DNA of 64,000 bases from Acidisoma sp. PAMC 29798. Its GTDB lineage: Bacteria; Pseudomonadota; Alphaproteobacteria; Acetobacterales; Acetobacteraceae. Where the stretch lies: NCBI RefSeq assembly GCF_030252425.1, contig NZ_CP126994.1, positions 2,108,001-2,172,000 on the forward strand. The letters are read 5' to 3'. Shown here in pieces: positions 50,239 to 58,906 of the stretch. Each line of letters starts with the position of its first letter. Within the stretch, counting starts at the first letter, position 1. Made by a program: the position numbers and the translations under genes. A model generated the notes under the pieces. That model saw nothing but the letters and a program-made list of their open reading frames with translations. It searched no databases and had not been told where the DNA came from.

Positions 50239-53200
50239 CGTGGCACGAAGACGCTGTTGCGACGAGGCCGCCAGAGGTCGCGCGCCATGGCGGTCCGAAA
50301 CCGCTCCGTCAGCACCGCATGGGCGGCCGGGCTTTCATCACGCAGGAATGCGTCCACCGCGGGTTCCCCGAGCGTCGCGTCGAACAGCATATCGAACTGC
50401 GCATCGAAGCGCGTCGGCAGGGTGGCGGCGAAGCCGGTGAGGCTTTCGGCGCCGCGCACGATCTCCGCGGCCCCGCGATAGCCGTGGCGCATCATGCCGG
50501 CGATCCAGCGCGGATTGGCGGCGCGGGCGCGTACGATGCGGCGCACCTCCTCGGCCACCAGACGCGGCTGGGGAGACTCCGGCTTGCTGGTGTCGAGGTG
50601 ATAGAGGGCCGGCGTGCCGCCGAGCATGGCGGCGGCGGCGGCGAAACCGCCCTCATGCGCCGCATAGTCGGGGCTTTCGAGCAGATCGGTCTCGGCATGA
50701 TCCTGGGTATGGACGAAGCCATCCGCCACCGCGATCCGCGCCGCGAAATCCCCCTCGCCATCGTCCCAGGCCGTGTCCGAACCCGCGAGATAGGACCGCG
50801 CCGCATCTTGCCGTGTGCCATCCAGATCGACCCCGCTGCCATAGGCGCCAGCCGACGGGCCGAAGACGCGGGCGCCGTCCTTGCCCGCCAGCGGGTTCCA
50901 CTCGGCATCCTCGTCCCGCGCGACCACCGCCCGCGCCGCCTGGTCGAACAGCGCGATTTGCGCCGCGAAGGCATCCCGGAACAGGCCGGAAATGCGGAGG
51001 GAGACATCGACGCGCGGACGATCGAGCAAGGCGATCGGCAGCACCTCGAAGCCGCCCACGCGGCTCGATCCACCGTCCCAGAGCGGTTTCACCCCCATCA
51101 GGATCAGGGCGAGGGCGAAATCCTCACCGCCGGTGCGCATGGTGGCACTACCCCAGAGGTCGATCACCAGGGCGCGCGGCCAATCCCCTTGCTCCTGCCG
51201 ATGACGCGCCAGCAGGGCCTTTGCGGCCTTTTCGGCAAGGCCCACGGCCGAGCGCGTCGGGATGGCGCGCGGATCGAGGGTGGTGAGGTTGCGGCCCGTC
51301 GGCAAAACATCGGCGCGGCCCCGGGTCGGCGCGCCGGCGGGACCGGGCGGCACGAAACGCCCATCGAGCGCCGCGAGCAGCGCCGCACCCTCGGCCTCCG
51401 CGCACGCGTCCAACCGCTCGGCCAGATCCGGGCCATCGGTCATTGCGGCTAGCAGCGCATTTCGCTGCGCCGGCGCGGGCGCGACGCCGAAGATATGCAG
51501 CCCATCGCGGATCTGCATGTCCTTCACGTCGCACAGATAGGCGTCGAGCTTGGCAAGCACCGCATCCTCGCCCTCCGTCTCAGGCTTGGCGCCGCTTTCG
51601 GCGAGCAGGCCGGAGGCTTCGGCTTCCACCAGAATCTCCCTTCGCAGGCTCGTCGCCCGACGACGATCGAGCCCGTCGGCGGCGGCAAACTCGTCGATGA
51701 TGCGTTCCAGTTCCGCCGCGCGGCCATGCAGGCCGGCACGTTGCAAGGGCGGTGTGAGATGACCGATGGTGACCGCGCCGAGGCGCCGCTTGGCGGGCGC
51801 CGCCTCCCCCGGATTGTTCACGATGAAGGGGTAGATGATCGGCAGACCGCCGGTCAGCGCCGCCGGCCAACAAGCGGCGGACAGCGCTGCCGACTTGCCC
51901 GGCAGCCATTCCAGCGTGCCATGGGTGCCGAGATGGACCATGGCGTGGATGCCGATGTCGTCGATCAGCCCGCGATAGAAAGCGATATAGGCCTCGGCCG
52001 GCGGGGCCACGGGATCGTGGTATCCCGCCTTGCGATCCACGCCGCCACGATCGGGCTGCACGGCAATGACGATCTTGCCGCAGCGGAGGGTCTCGCCCTT
52101 AGCCAGACGGGCGAGATCGACCGGGCCGGTGTCGTAGCCGGCGTCCTGGAGCCGCCGGAGAATAGCCGTGACGCTGGCGAAGCTGTCGAGACCGACGGCA
52201 TTGCCGATTTCATGACGCGTGGCAGCCGCGCCGGGATAATCGGACAGCACGATGGCGATGCGGCGCTCGGCCGCAGGGGTCGCGGCGAGGCGCGCCCAGC
52301 CGGCCGCGCGGTCGGCGGCCAGCGCTATGCCCGCCTCATGCGGCACCAGCCGCGCAAGGCCCTGGGCATCCCGCTCCTTGAAAGACACCGCCGTCGTCAG
52401 CAGTCGGCCATCGCTCTCGGGCAGCACCACCTGCATGGCGAGATCGGCCTGGGACAGGCCGCGCGATGACAATTCCCACGCCGCTTGCGTGCTACCCGCC
52501 TGAATGAGCTGCAACACGGGCACGCCCGCGCCGATCTCCGCCGCAAACCCGGTGAGATTGAGGACCACGGCCGGCGCCCACTCCGCCAACCGATCGTGCA
52601 GAAACGCGATGGCGGCTGGGTTCTTGAGGCTATCCACGAAGACCGCTTTAGCGCCAAGACCGCGGAGGGCGAGGGCCGCGATCAGTGACTCGATTGTCGC
52701 GGTTTCACCGGCCAGAAGATGCGAGCGGTAGAAAACGATCGCGGCCTCGGATGGTCCTGGGTGGGTGGTGAAAACACCGAAATCAGGCAGCGTTTCCGCG
52801 ACCGGGGGAAGATCCGCCCAGAGCCCCGCCGCATGCGCCGCGCCTCGCAGCATGCGGGCGAAATTCTCGGCCCCGCCTTGCCTCAGGCAGGCGTCGATCG
52901 CGGCACGCGGTTCGGCCGCCATGGTGGAGAGCGCAGCGAGACGCGGATCGTCCGGCCCATCGCCCGGCAAGACCGCCAAGGGAATGCCCTGCGCCGCGCA
53001 GGTCGCGGCAATTTCCTCGGCGCCATAGCGCCAATAGTCGAGGCCGCCGAGCAGCCGCAGCACCACAACGCGCGCCGGTATAACCAGTTGCTCACAGAGC
53101 AGATCCACCGAAAGCGGATGCAGGAAGCGACCGATCCGCTCGATCCGAACGGAGGGAAAGTCCGCCGGAAGTGCCGCCGCTGCGGCCGCCGCAAGATCAC

Positions 53201-53303
53201 TGTCCGAGAAGGACAGAAACAGAATCGGCGCGGGTTCACCGCCCGGCTCTACGGCCGCCTCGCCTTCCTCCAGCCCATGCGTCTCACGGAGGAGGAGATG
53301 CAT
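50235..53303 (-). CDS. cobN: Aerobic cobaltochelatase subunit CobN
   Basis: Large subunit of the ATP-dependent CobNST cobaltochelatase that inserts cobalt into hydrogenobyrinate a,c-diamide. 1,022 aa, shorter than the roughly 1,200-1,280 of well-studied CobN but continuous. Signatures: GLDYWRYGAEEIAATCAAQGIPLAVLPGDG, IHAMVHLGTHGTLEWLPGKSAAL, PIIYPFIVNNPGEA, IGHLTPPLQRAGL, DLWGSATMRTGGEDFALALILMGVKPLWD, and VDVSLRISGLFRDAF. CobS and CobT chelatase subunits are not in the window. Starts 2 nt after cobW. Confidence 0.95.
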   Translation of the reverse strand: MHLLLRETHGLEEGEAAVEPGGEPAPILFLSFSDSDLAAAAAAALPADFPSVRIERIGRFLHPLSVDLLCEQLVIPARVVVLRLLGGLDYWRYGAEEIAATCAAQGIPLAVLPGDGPDDPRLAALSTMAAEPRAAIDACLRQGGAENFARMLRGAAHAAGLWADLPPVAETLPDFGVFTTHPGPSEAAIVFYRSHLLAGETATIESLIAALALRGLGAKAVFVDSLKNPAAIAFLHDRLAEWAPAVVLNLTGFAAEIGAGVPVLQLIQAGSTQAAWELSSRGLSQADLAMQVVLPESDGRLLTTAVSFKERDAQGLARLVPHEAGIALAADRAAGWARLAATPAAERRIAIVLSDYPGAAATRHEIGNAVGLDSFASVTAILRRLQDAGYDTGPVDLARLAKGETLRCGKIVIAVQPDRGGVDRKAGYHDPVAPPAEAYIAFYRGLIDDIGIHAMVHLGTHGTLEWLPGKSAALSAACWPAALTGGLPIIYPFIVNNPGEAAPAKRRLGAVTIGHLTPPLQRAGLHGRAAELERIIDEFAAADGLDRRRATSLRREILVEAEASGLLAESGAKPETEGEDAVLAKLDAYLCDVKDMQIRDGLHIFGVAPAPAQRNALLAAMTDGPDLAERLDACAEAEGAALLAALDGRFVPPGPAGAPTRGRADVLPTGRNLTTLDPRAIPTRSAVGLAEKAAKALLARHRQEQGDWPRALVIDLWGSATMRTGGEDFALALILMGVKPLWDGGSSRVGGFEVLPIALLDRPRVDVSLRISGLFRDAFAAQIALFDQAARAVVARDEDAEWNPLAGKDGARVFGPSAGAYGSGVDLDGTRQDAARSYLAGSDTAWDDGEGDFAARIAVADGFVHTQDHAETDLLESPDYAAHEGGFAAAAAMLGGTPALYHLDTSKPESPQPRLVAEEVRRIVRARAANPRWIAGMMRHGYRGAAEIVRGAESLTGFAATLPTRFDAQFDMLFDATLGEPAVDAFLRDESPAAHAVLTERFRTAMARDLWRPRRNSVFVPR

Positions 53304-53305
53304 GG

Positions 53306-54337
53306 CTAGCCCAGGATGATCCGCTCGATCGACGCGCGATCAAGGCCGGTGCGGCCGATGACCACGATATGCCCGCCGCGCGGCTCGTCGGCCTTCCAGG
53401 CGCGGTCATATTCATGGCGGAAGCGGCTGCCGACGCCTTGAATGACCAGGCGCAGCGGTTTGCCCAGAACGCTCGCGAAGCCCTTCATGCGCAGCACATC
53501 ATGCGCCTCGGCGGCTGCGCGAAGACGGGCAACCAGCGGCTCGGGCGCCGCCTGCTCCGGCACATCCACCACGAAACTCTCCCAATCGTCATGCTCATGT
53601 TCGCCGTCCACGGCATCGTGGTGAGAGGGTCGGGACGCCAGATCGTCCTCCGCGCGGGCATCCAGGCCGAGCAGCACCGCGAGGTCGATTTTACCCTCAT
53701 GCGCCGGCATCACCTTCACGGCGCGCGGCAGGGCGGCGCCGATCTCGGCCGAGACGCGCGCGAGGTCGGTCCCGTCCATCAGATCGGTCTTGTTGAGCAG
53801 CACGAGATCCGCCGCGCCAAGCTGGTCCTCATAGACTTCGGCCAAGGGATTATCATGGTCGAGCGATGGGTCCGCCGCCATCTGGCGGGCTACTTCCTCC
53901 GGGTCGTCGGCGAAGCGGCCGGCCGCCACGGCGGGACCGTCGACCACGGCGATGACGCCATCGACCGTGACACGCGCGCGGATCGATGGCCAGGAGAAGG
54001 CCTTCAAGAGCGGCTTCGGCAGCGCGAGTCCCGACGTCTCGATCACGATATGATCGGGCGGGTTCGGGCGATCCAGCAAGGCCTCCATCGCCGGCAGGAA
54101 TTCATCCGCCACGGTGCAGCACAGGCAGCCATTCGACAGCTCGACGATGGTATCCTCGTCACAGCCGGCGATGCCGCAGCCTTCCAGCAGCGCGGCATCG
54201 ATTCCGAGGGAGCCGAATTCATTGACGATGACGGCGATGCGCCGACCTTGGGCATTTTGAAGCATATGCCGAACGAGCGTTGTTTTCCCGGCGCCGAGAA
54301 AGCCGGTGATTATGGTGGCGGGAATGCGGGCGCTCAT
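53306..54337 (-). CDS. cobW: CobW-family GTPase/metallochaperone
   Basis: G3E-family P-loop GTPase thought to deliver cobalt to CobN. ATG 54337 (MSARIPATIITGFLGAGKTTLVRHML) overlaps the DUF1636 stop by 4 nt; 343 aa. Walker A GFLGAGKTT, metal-binding CxCC in ELSNGCLCCTVAD, guanine site NKTD, a His/Asp/Glu-rich insert HHDAVDGEHEHDDWE at about 245-260 and the CobW_C domain ending RGGHIVVIGR. Position between the DUF1636 and cobN genes under a cobalamin riboswitch supports cobalt rather than zinc. Confidence 0.95.
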   Translation of the reverse strand: MSARIPATIITGFLGAGKTTLVRHMLQNAQGRRIAVIVNEFGSLGIDAALLEGCGIAGCDEDTIVELSNGCLCCTVADEFLPAMEALLDRPNPPDHIVIETSGLALPKPLLKAFSWPSIRARVTVDGVIAVVDGPAVAAGRFADDPEEVARQMAADPSLDHDNPLAEVYEDQLGAADLVLLNKTDLMDGTDLARVSAEIGAALPRAVKVMPAHEGKIDLAVLLGLDARAEDDLASRPSHHDAVDGEHEHDDWESFVVDVPEQAAPEPLVARLRAAAEAHDVLRMKGFASVLGKPLRLVIQGVGSRFRHEYDRAWKADEPRGGHIVVIGRTGLDRASIERIILG

Positions 54338-54708
54338 GCGGCGGCTCCTAACGGGGGAATGCGGCCGATGACGACGTCCTTGAGGCTTGCGGGACGGCGG
54401 GAGGGCAGCACCGACCCGCTGCCGGAGGCCGCATAGGTGCGGGCATAGGCGATGAGGTCTTCGGCGTGATCGGGCGAGAGGCGACCGAGAAGATAACCCC
54501 ATTTGCCTGGCGCGGTGGCGGCGACGGAACACCCCTGGCCGCAATGCGACAGGCAGGTGACGGGTTGCAGGGCGAAGGGCTCCTCCGCCGTCATCAGGCC
54601 CGCGATACGATCATGCAGACGCTGGCCGGGACGCGGCTCATCGGGATAGCCGCAGGTCACGCATACATGCAGGGTCTGGATCACGATTTCAGAGGACGCC
54701 ACATCCAA
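54334..54708 (-). CDS. DUF1636 metal-binding protein (thioredoxin-like ferredoxin fold)
   Basis: 124 aa. Cys pattern: HVCVTCGYPDEPRPGQRL and then VTCLSHCGQGCSVAATAPGKWGYLLGRL. Four or five conserved Cys in a thioredoxin-like 2Fe-2S ferredoxin arrangement are typical of DUF1636. Members are regularly next to cobW/cobN, so a cobalt-handling or electron-transfer role in chelation is a reasonable inference. First gene after the riboswitch, about 125 nt downstream of the B12 box. Confidence 0.85.
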   Translation of the reverse strand: MDVASSEIVIQTLHVCVTCGYPDEPRPGQRLHDRIAGLMTAEEPFALQPVTCLSHCGQGCSVAATAPGKWGYLLGRLSPDHAEDLIAYARTYAASGSGSVLPSRRPASLKDVVIGRIPPLGAAA

Positions 54709-54829
54709 CTCCGATCATGCGCCCCAAACGCCGGGCGGAAAACGGGGATGCCGCCGCAGGCACGGGCCCACGGCGTGAAGCGGAGGATTCCCACCGAGGC
54801 ACCCCGCCCGGTCGGAACTTTTGGTCGTG

Positions 54830-55010
54830 CGATGGCAGGTCTCCTGGCTCGCGGATCGAACGCGCCCGATCGTCCTTCCCAGGCCCATGAGGCCCAGTGG
54901 AAAATGACCGGATGCTTTCCGCTTACAGTTGCGGGGGCAGCCGCGGCATTGGGGGTTGAGCCCCGCACCGCATTCCCTTTTCATCCACCGACACGCGTTG
55001 GTGGAACCAT
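54830..55010 (-). promoter_or_regulatory. Cobalamin riboswitch (minus strand)
   Basis: Read on the minus strand the order is complete: a leading hairpin (arms at 54985-54990 and 54999-55004), GGGAATGCGGTG, the core GCTGCCCCCGCAACTGTAAG inside 54919-54947, CCACTGG (54900-54894), GGGAAGG, and the B12 box GCCAGGAGACCTGCC (54848-54834). These are the conserved elements of AdoCbl/MeCbl aptamers. It leads into DUF1636-cobW-cobN-cobG-cobH-cobI. The roughly 125 nt up to the first ATG would be the expression platform, likely hiding the ribosome-binding site when cobalamin binds. The divergent cobU gene is not downstream of it. Confidence 0.96.
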
Positions 55011-55035
55011 CGGGGATGATCTAGAAGCCGGAGCC

Positions 55036-55548
55036 ATGGCCAGTCAATTGGATATAACATTGATCTTAGGCGGTGCCCGTTCCGGCAAGAGCCGCTATGG
55101 CGAGGGGCTGATCACCGCCCTGCCCGGCCCCTGGACCTATATTGCGACGGCCGAGGCCTGGGACGCGGAGATGGCGGCGCGCATCGCCCTGCATCGCACG
55201 CGCCGGGACGCGCCGTGGCGGACGGTGGAGGCGCCGCTGGCGCTGGCGTCGGCGCTGATAGACGCGGCCGAGACTCCGGTGCTGGTTGATTGCCTGACGC
55301 TGTGGCTGACCAACCTCATGCTCGCCGAGCGGGATCTCGCGGCGGAGACCGAGGCTCTGCTAGAGGCTTTGGCGGCCCGCACCCCTGCCACAGTGCTGAT
55401 CGCCAATGAGGTGGGGCTCGGCATCGTGCCGGAGCATCGGCTCGGCCGGGACTTTCGGGACGCGGCGGGCGTGTTGCATCAGCAGTTGGCAGCGCGGGCC
55501 GATCGGGTACTGTTCATGGTGGCGGGCCTGCCGATGGTGGTGAAATGA
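55036..55548 (+). CDS. cobU: Adenosylcobinamide kinase / guanylyltransferase
   Basis: Bifunctional: phosphorylates adenosylcobinamide and transfers GMP to it (CobP in aerobic naming). ATG 55036 (MASQLDITLILGGARSGKSRYGE) gives 170 aa. P-loop GGARSGKS, TYIATAEAWDAEMAARIALHRTRRD with the guanylylated His, WRTVEAPLAL, VLVDCLTLWLTNLML, IANEVGLGIVPEHRLGRDFRDAAG. It diverges from the riboswitch and overlaps cobO by 4 nt. Its promoter must lie within or beside the riboswitch-coding DNA. Confidence 0.96.
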   Translation: MASQLDITLILGGARSGKSRYGEGLITALPGPWTYIATAEAWDAEMAARIALHRTRRDAPWRTVEAPLALASALIDAAETPVLVDCLTLWLTNLMLAERDLAAETEALLEALAARTPATVLIANEVGLGIVPEHRLGRDFRDAAGVLHQQLAARADRVLFMVAGLPMVVK

Positions 55549-56153
55549 GTGACGAGACCGAGGCCGACCGCTGGCGCGAAAAGATGGTCCGTCGCAAGGC
55601 CGTGCAGGACGCAGAGGTCGCGGGCAAGACCATCGAGAAGGGTCTGCTCATGGTCAATACCGGTCCTGGCAAGGGCAAGACCACGGCGGCGATGGGGCTG
55701 GCGCTGCGCATGCTGGGCCGCGACCGGCCGGTCGCCATCGTGCAATTCATCAAGGGCGCCTGGAGTACCGGGGAACGAGCCGGCTTCTCCCGCTTCGGCG
55801 ATCTGCTGACCTGGCACAGCATGGGTGAGGGTTTCACCTGGGAGACGCAGGACAAGGCGCGCGATACCGCGGCCTGCCGCCGCGCCTGGGACGAGGCACT
55901 GGTTCAGATGGCGCGGCCGGATGTGGCGCTGGTGGTGCTGGATGAGCTGTGCATCGCATTACGCTACGACTATCTCGCGGTCGATGAAGTTGTGGCCGCT
56001 TTGGTTGCGCGGCGGCCGGGATTGCATGTGATCGTGACGGGGCGCAATGCGCCGGCGGGTTTGGTCGAGGCGGCGGATCTCGTGACCGAGATGCAGGCGA
56101 CCAAGCACCACTTCAAGGCAGGCGTGAAGGCGCAGGAAGGGATCGAGTTCTAG
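55545..56153 (+). CDS. cobO: Cob(I)yrinic acid a,c-diamide adenosyltransferase
   Basis: Attaches the 5'-deoxyadenosyl upper ligand to cobalt(I) corrinoids (CobA/BtuR type). 202 aa. Walker A LLMVNTGPGKGKTTAAMGLALR, VAIVQFIKGAWSTGERAGF, WETQDKARDTAACRRAW, VVLDELCIALRYDYL, HVIVTGRNAPAGLVEAADLVTEM and HHFKAGVKAQEGIEF. Its TAG stop coincides with the first bases of a REP-like element (TAGGGTGGTT). Coupled to cobU. Confidence 0.97.
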   Translation: MSDETEADRWREKMVRRKAVQDAEVAGKTIEKGLLMVNTGPGKGKTTAAMGLALRMLGRDRPVAIVQFIKGAWSTGERAGFSRFGDLLTWHSMGEGFTWETQDKARDTAACRRAWDEALVQMARPDVALVVLDELCIALRYDYLAVDEVVAALVARRPGLHVIVTGRNAPAGLVEAADLVTEMQATKHHFKAGVKAQEGIEF

Positions 56154-56235
56154 GGTGGTTGGTGGATGACGCTGCGCCTATCCACCCTACGAAAGTTGAA
56201 GTCTCGTAGGGCGGAAAAGCGAAGCGTATTCCGCC
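56151..56235. repeat. Inverted pair of REP-like palindromes after cobO (locus 4)
   Basis: 56161-56190 reads on the minus strand as GTAG, GGTGGAT, AG, GCGCAGC, GTC, ATCCACC. 56206-56235 reads on the plus strand as GTAG, GGCGGAA, AA, GCGAAGC, GTA, TTCCGCC, identical to the unit between cobI and cobJ. A partial third head (TAGGGTGGTT) begins with the cobO stop codon. Located between convergent genes. Confidence 0.85.
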
Positions 56236-56251
56236 ATCACGATCATCGCTC

Positions 56252-57070
56252 TCACGGCTTGATCGCCTTCAGCGAGTAAGACAGCGGCAGCCAAGGCTTG
56301 TCGGGCAATCGATAAAGCCCACCCTCGGCTTCGACCATGCAGCCGAACTGCTTCCAGGCCAGGGTGTCGTGCTCGTGCAACATCGTTAGTCGCAAGCCGG
56401 CATCCAGCAGCGCCTGTACAACATCCGCGACCGGATGCATGAACTGGTGCGTGCGGATGTTTGAGATTCGTGCGACGGGATTGGCATAGTCTCGCGCGTC
56501 GTCCACCACGATCTCTCCTTGATGAAAATAGGGCGCGAACCAGCCGGGCATGCCATGCGTTCCGGGCACGTCATCATCAAAGATCAGCGCCGCCGGATGC
56601 ATATCCGCAAAGTAGACCTCTCCCCCCACCCGCAACAGGCTGGCAACGACCTCGGCCCAGCCTTGAATGTCCGGAAGCCAGCCGATCGTGCCCCACGTGG
56701 TGAAGACGCGATCGAATTCACCCTCCAACGCGGCCCTCGCCTCGTAGATGTCCGATTGCACGAAATGCGCCTCGATCCCGATTTCCGCGGCTAGACTTCG
56801 CGCCGCCGCGATGGCGGGCGCGGAGAAATCCAGCCCCGTCACCTGGGCGCCCTTCTGCGCCAAGGCCAGCGTATCGACGCCAAAATGGCATTGCAGATGC
56901 AACAGCCGCAGGCCCGCCACGGGGCCAAGCTCCCGCTCCTCTATCGCATGCAGGATGTAGTTGCCCTGGCGCAGCAAATGCGTGTCATAATCGGACTCCG
57001 GCGCCATGTGGATGGCGACGCGCTCGTCCCAATTTGCGCGATTAAGACGCCGCCATTCAGGTTCAGACAT
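56252..57070 (-). CDS. Class I SAM-dependent methyltransferase
   Basis: 272 aa from ATG 57070, chosen over 57073 because the AGGAG Shine-Dalgarno is then about 7 nt away. Motif I LRLLHLQCHFGVDTLALAQKGAQVTGLDFSAPAI, with LQCHFG in place of the usual GxGxG, a variant seen in a recognised subfamily. Then AHFVQSDIYEARAALEGEFDRVFTTWGTIGWLPDIQGWAEVVASLLRVGGEVYFADMHP. C-terminal half rich in His/Trp/Phe. Target unknown. Divergent from a second methyltransferase gene at 57132, with 61 bp between. Confidence 0.85.
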   Translation of the reverse strand: MSEPEWRRLNRANWDERVAIHMAPESDYDTHLLRQGNYILHAIEERELGPVAGLRLLHLQCHFGVDTLALAQKGAQVTGLDFSAPAIAAARSLAAEIGIEAHFVQSDIYEARAALEGEFDRVFTTWGTIGWLPDIQGWAEVVASLLRVGGEVYFADMHPAALIFDDDVPGTHGMPGWFAPYFHQGEIVVDDARDYANPVARISNIRTHQFMHPVADVVQALLDAGLRLTMLHEHDTLAWKQFGCMVEAEGGLYRLPDKPWLPLSYSLKAIKP

Positions 57071-57588
57071 CATCAGGCTCCTTCGCAGATCTTTATTGCT
57101 TATCGCACCGTTCCCAGGCCGGGAGAACGACATGAACGATCCCCACCAAACCACCGAACTCGCGGACCGGATCATCCCTCACTACGAGCGTCATGGTCGC
57201 GATTGGGAGGCAGATCGCCGCGCACTGCGATGGAGCGACAAACCCTGGCACGACCGCTTCATCGCGGCTCTGCCAAAAGGTGGAACCGTGCTCGACCTCG
57301 GATGTGGCGGCGGTGATCCGGTGGCGCTGAACATGGAGGCCGGTGGACTTCGCGTCACCGGGGTCGATGCCTCGCCAACACTCACTGCCCTCTGCCGCGA
57401 ACGCATGCCGGACCAGGAATGGATCGTCGCCGATATGCGCGCACTCTCGCTCGGTCGTCTCTTCGACGGCGTCCTCGCCTGGGACAGCTTCTTCCACCTG
57501 AAGCCGGATGATCAGCGCCGCATGTTCGCCATCTTTGCCGACCACGCGGCGCCGTCCGCTTTCCTCATGTTCAATACAGGACATGCCG

Positions 57589-58668
57589 CTAGTGGATTGA
57601 ATCTAACGCTTGGTGCCCACGCCTGACCGCGGCGATGATCTTTTCTGGGTCTTTGGTCCAATGGAAGGGGTGCGGATCGGCGTTGGTATCGGCGACGAAG
57701 CGGTTGATCGCAGCCTGCAGTGAGACGAGGGAGTGGAACACGCCACGTTTGAGGCGCCGTTTAGCGAGCTTGGCAAAAAAGCCCTCGACGGCATTGAGCC
57801 ACGAGGCCGAGGTCGGCGTGAAATGGAAGGTCCAGCGTGGATGGCGCTCCAGCCAAGCGATAACCTTCGGGTGCTTGTGGGTGGCGTAATTATCCATGAT
57901 GGCATGGACAAGTTTCCCCGCAGGGACCTCCGCTTCGACAGCATTGAGGAAACGGATGAACTCCTGGTGCCGATGGTGCTGCATGCATCGGCCGATCACG
58001 CCGCCCTCCAAAACGTTCAAGGCCGCAAACAACGTGGTCGTACCGTTCCGGATGTAATCGTGTGTCATGGTGCCGCAGCGCCCCTTCTTCAGAGGCAACC
58101 CCGGCTGGGTGCGGTCGAGCGCTTGGATTTGGCTCTTTTCGTCGACCGAGAGGACGACGGCGTGGGCGGGCGGGTCGACGTAGAGACCGACGATGTCGCG
58201 AAGCTTGGCGGCAAACTGCGGATCGTTGGAGAGCTTGAATTGGCGGAGCCGATGCGGTTGCAGACCGTGGGTGCGCCAGATGCGTTGCGTGGCGCTCAGA
58301 CTGATCTTGGCGGTCTTGGCCATGGCTCGCCCGGTCCAATGCGTCACCTCGCCGGGCGGGGTCGTCAGCGTCAGCGCCACAACCCGGTCAGCGACATTCG
58401 ATCCCAGTGCTGGGACGCGCGAAGGCCGGGTCTTGTCCCGCAGGAGCCCGTCCACGCCAGCCTGCATGAACCGCTCCTGCCAGCGCCACACCGCCGTTTT
58501 GGCCTTGCCTGTTTGCCGCATGATCTCGGCCGTGCCGTGACCCGCTGCTGTCAGAAGGACGATCTGAGCCCGCCAAACATGTTTCTGTGGGCTATTGCGG
58601 TCTGTCACGATCAACTGAAGCCGGGCCTGGTCAGCTGGGTTAACTTCGACGACGATGCCTGGGCGCAT
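57589..58668 (-). CDS. IS630-family transposase
   Basis: 359 aa. N-terminal helix-turn-helix region (HVWRAQIVLLTAAGHGTAEIMRQTGKAKTAVWRWQERF) and a DDE catalytic domain: Asp in VVLSVDEKSQIQALDRTQPG, Asp in AIMDNYATHKHP, Glu in SASWLNAVEGFFAKLAKRRLKRG. This DDE set and spacing are those of IS630/Tc1-mariner enzymes. The reading frame is intact, so it may be active. The TAG stop is formed by the TA target duplication plus a flanking host base. Confidence 0.95.
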   Translation of the reverse strand: MRPGIVVEVNPADQARLQLIVTDRNSPQKHVWRAQIVLLTAAGHGTAEIMRQTGKAKTAVWRWQERFMQAGVDGLLRDKTRPSRVPALGSNVADRVVALTLTTPPGEVTHWTGRAMAKTAKISLSATQRIWRTHGLQPHRLRQFKLSNDPQFAAKLRDIVGLYVDPPAHAVVLSVDEKSQIQALDRTQPGLPLKKGRCGTMTHDYIRNGTTTLFAALNVLEGGVIGRCMQHHRHQEFIRFLNAVEAEVPAGKLVHAIMDNYATHKHPKVIAWLERHPRWTFHFTPTSASWLNAVEGFFAKLAKRRLKRGVFHSLVSLQAAINRFVADTNADPHPFHWTKDPEKIIAAVRRGHQALDSIH

Positions 58669-58738
58669 CGTGCCAGACTCGCACGTCCCAGCCGCCGTTG
58701 GAATCTCTAAACGGACTCTTCCGTCAGGTTCTATCCAC
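57592..58738 (-). mobile_element. IS630-family insertion sequence with TA target duplication
   Basis: 1,147 bp bounded by TA dinucleotides (57590-57591 and 58739-58740), the IS630/Tc1-type target duplication. Terminal inverted repeats: GTGGATTGAATCTAACG at the left (57592-57608) and, read inward from the right, GTGGATAGAACCTGACG (58738-58722), 14 of 17 identical. It holds one transposase gene on the minus strand. The donor site reconstructs exactly. No other copy is in the window. Confidence 0.93.
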
Positions 58739-58906
58739 TAGCGAATCCATCGGCGCCTATAAAGGCGATCCGCTCTATCATGCGAGCCTGGACCCGACCG
58801 AATACGAAGCGTTGCTGTCCCGCTCGGGCTTCACCGTCGTTGCTCATGTGGTCAAGGACCCGCAGGCGGGCGGACGAACCGCATGGCTCGCCCAGCGCGC
58901 GCCGCG

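Noticed and set aside
49156-50481. 441-codon plus-strand frame over cobG
   Set aside because: Antisense to cobG, without any family signature.
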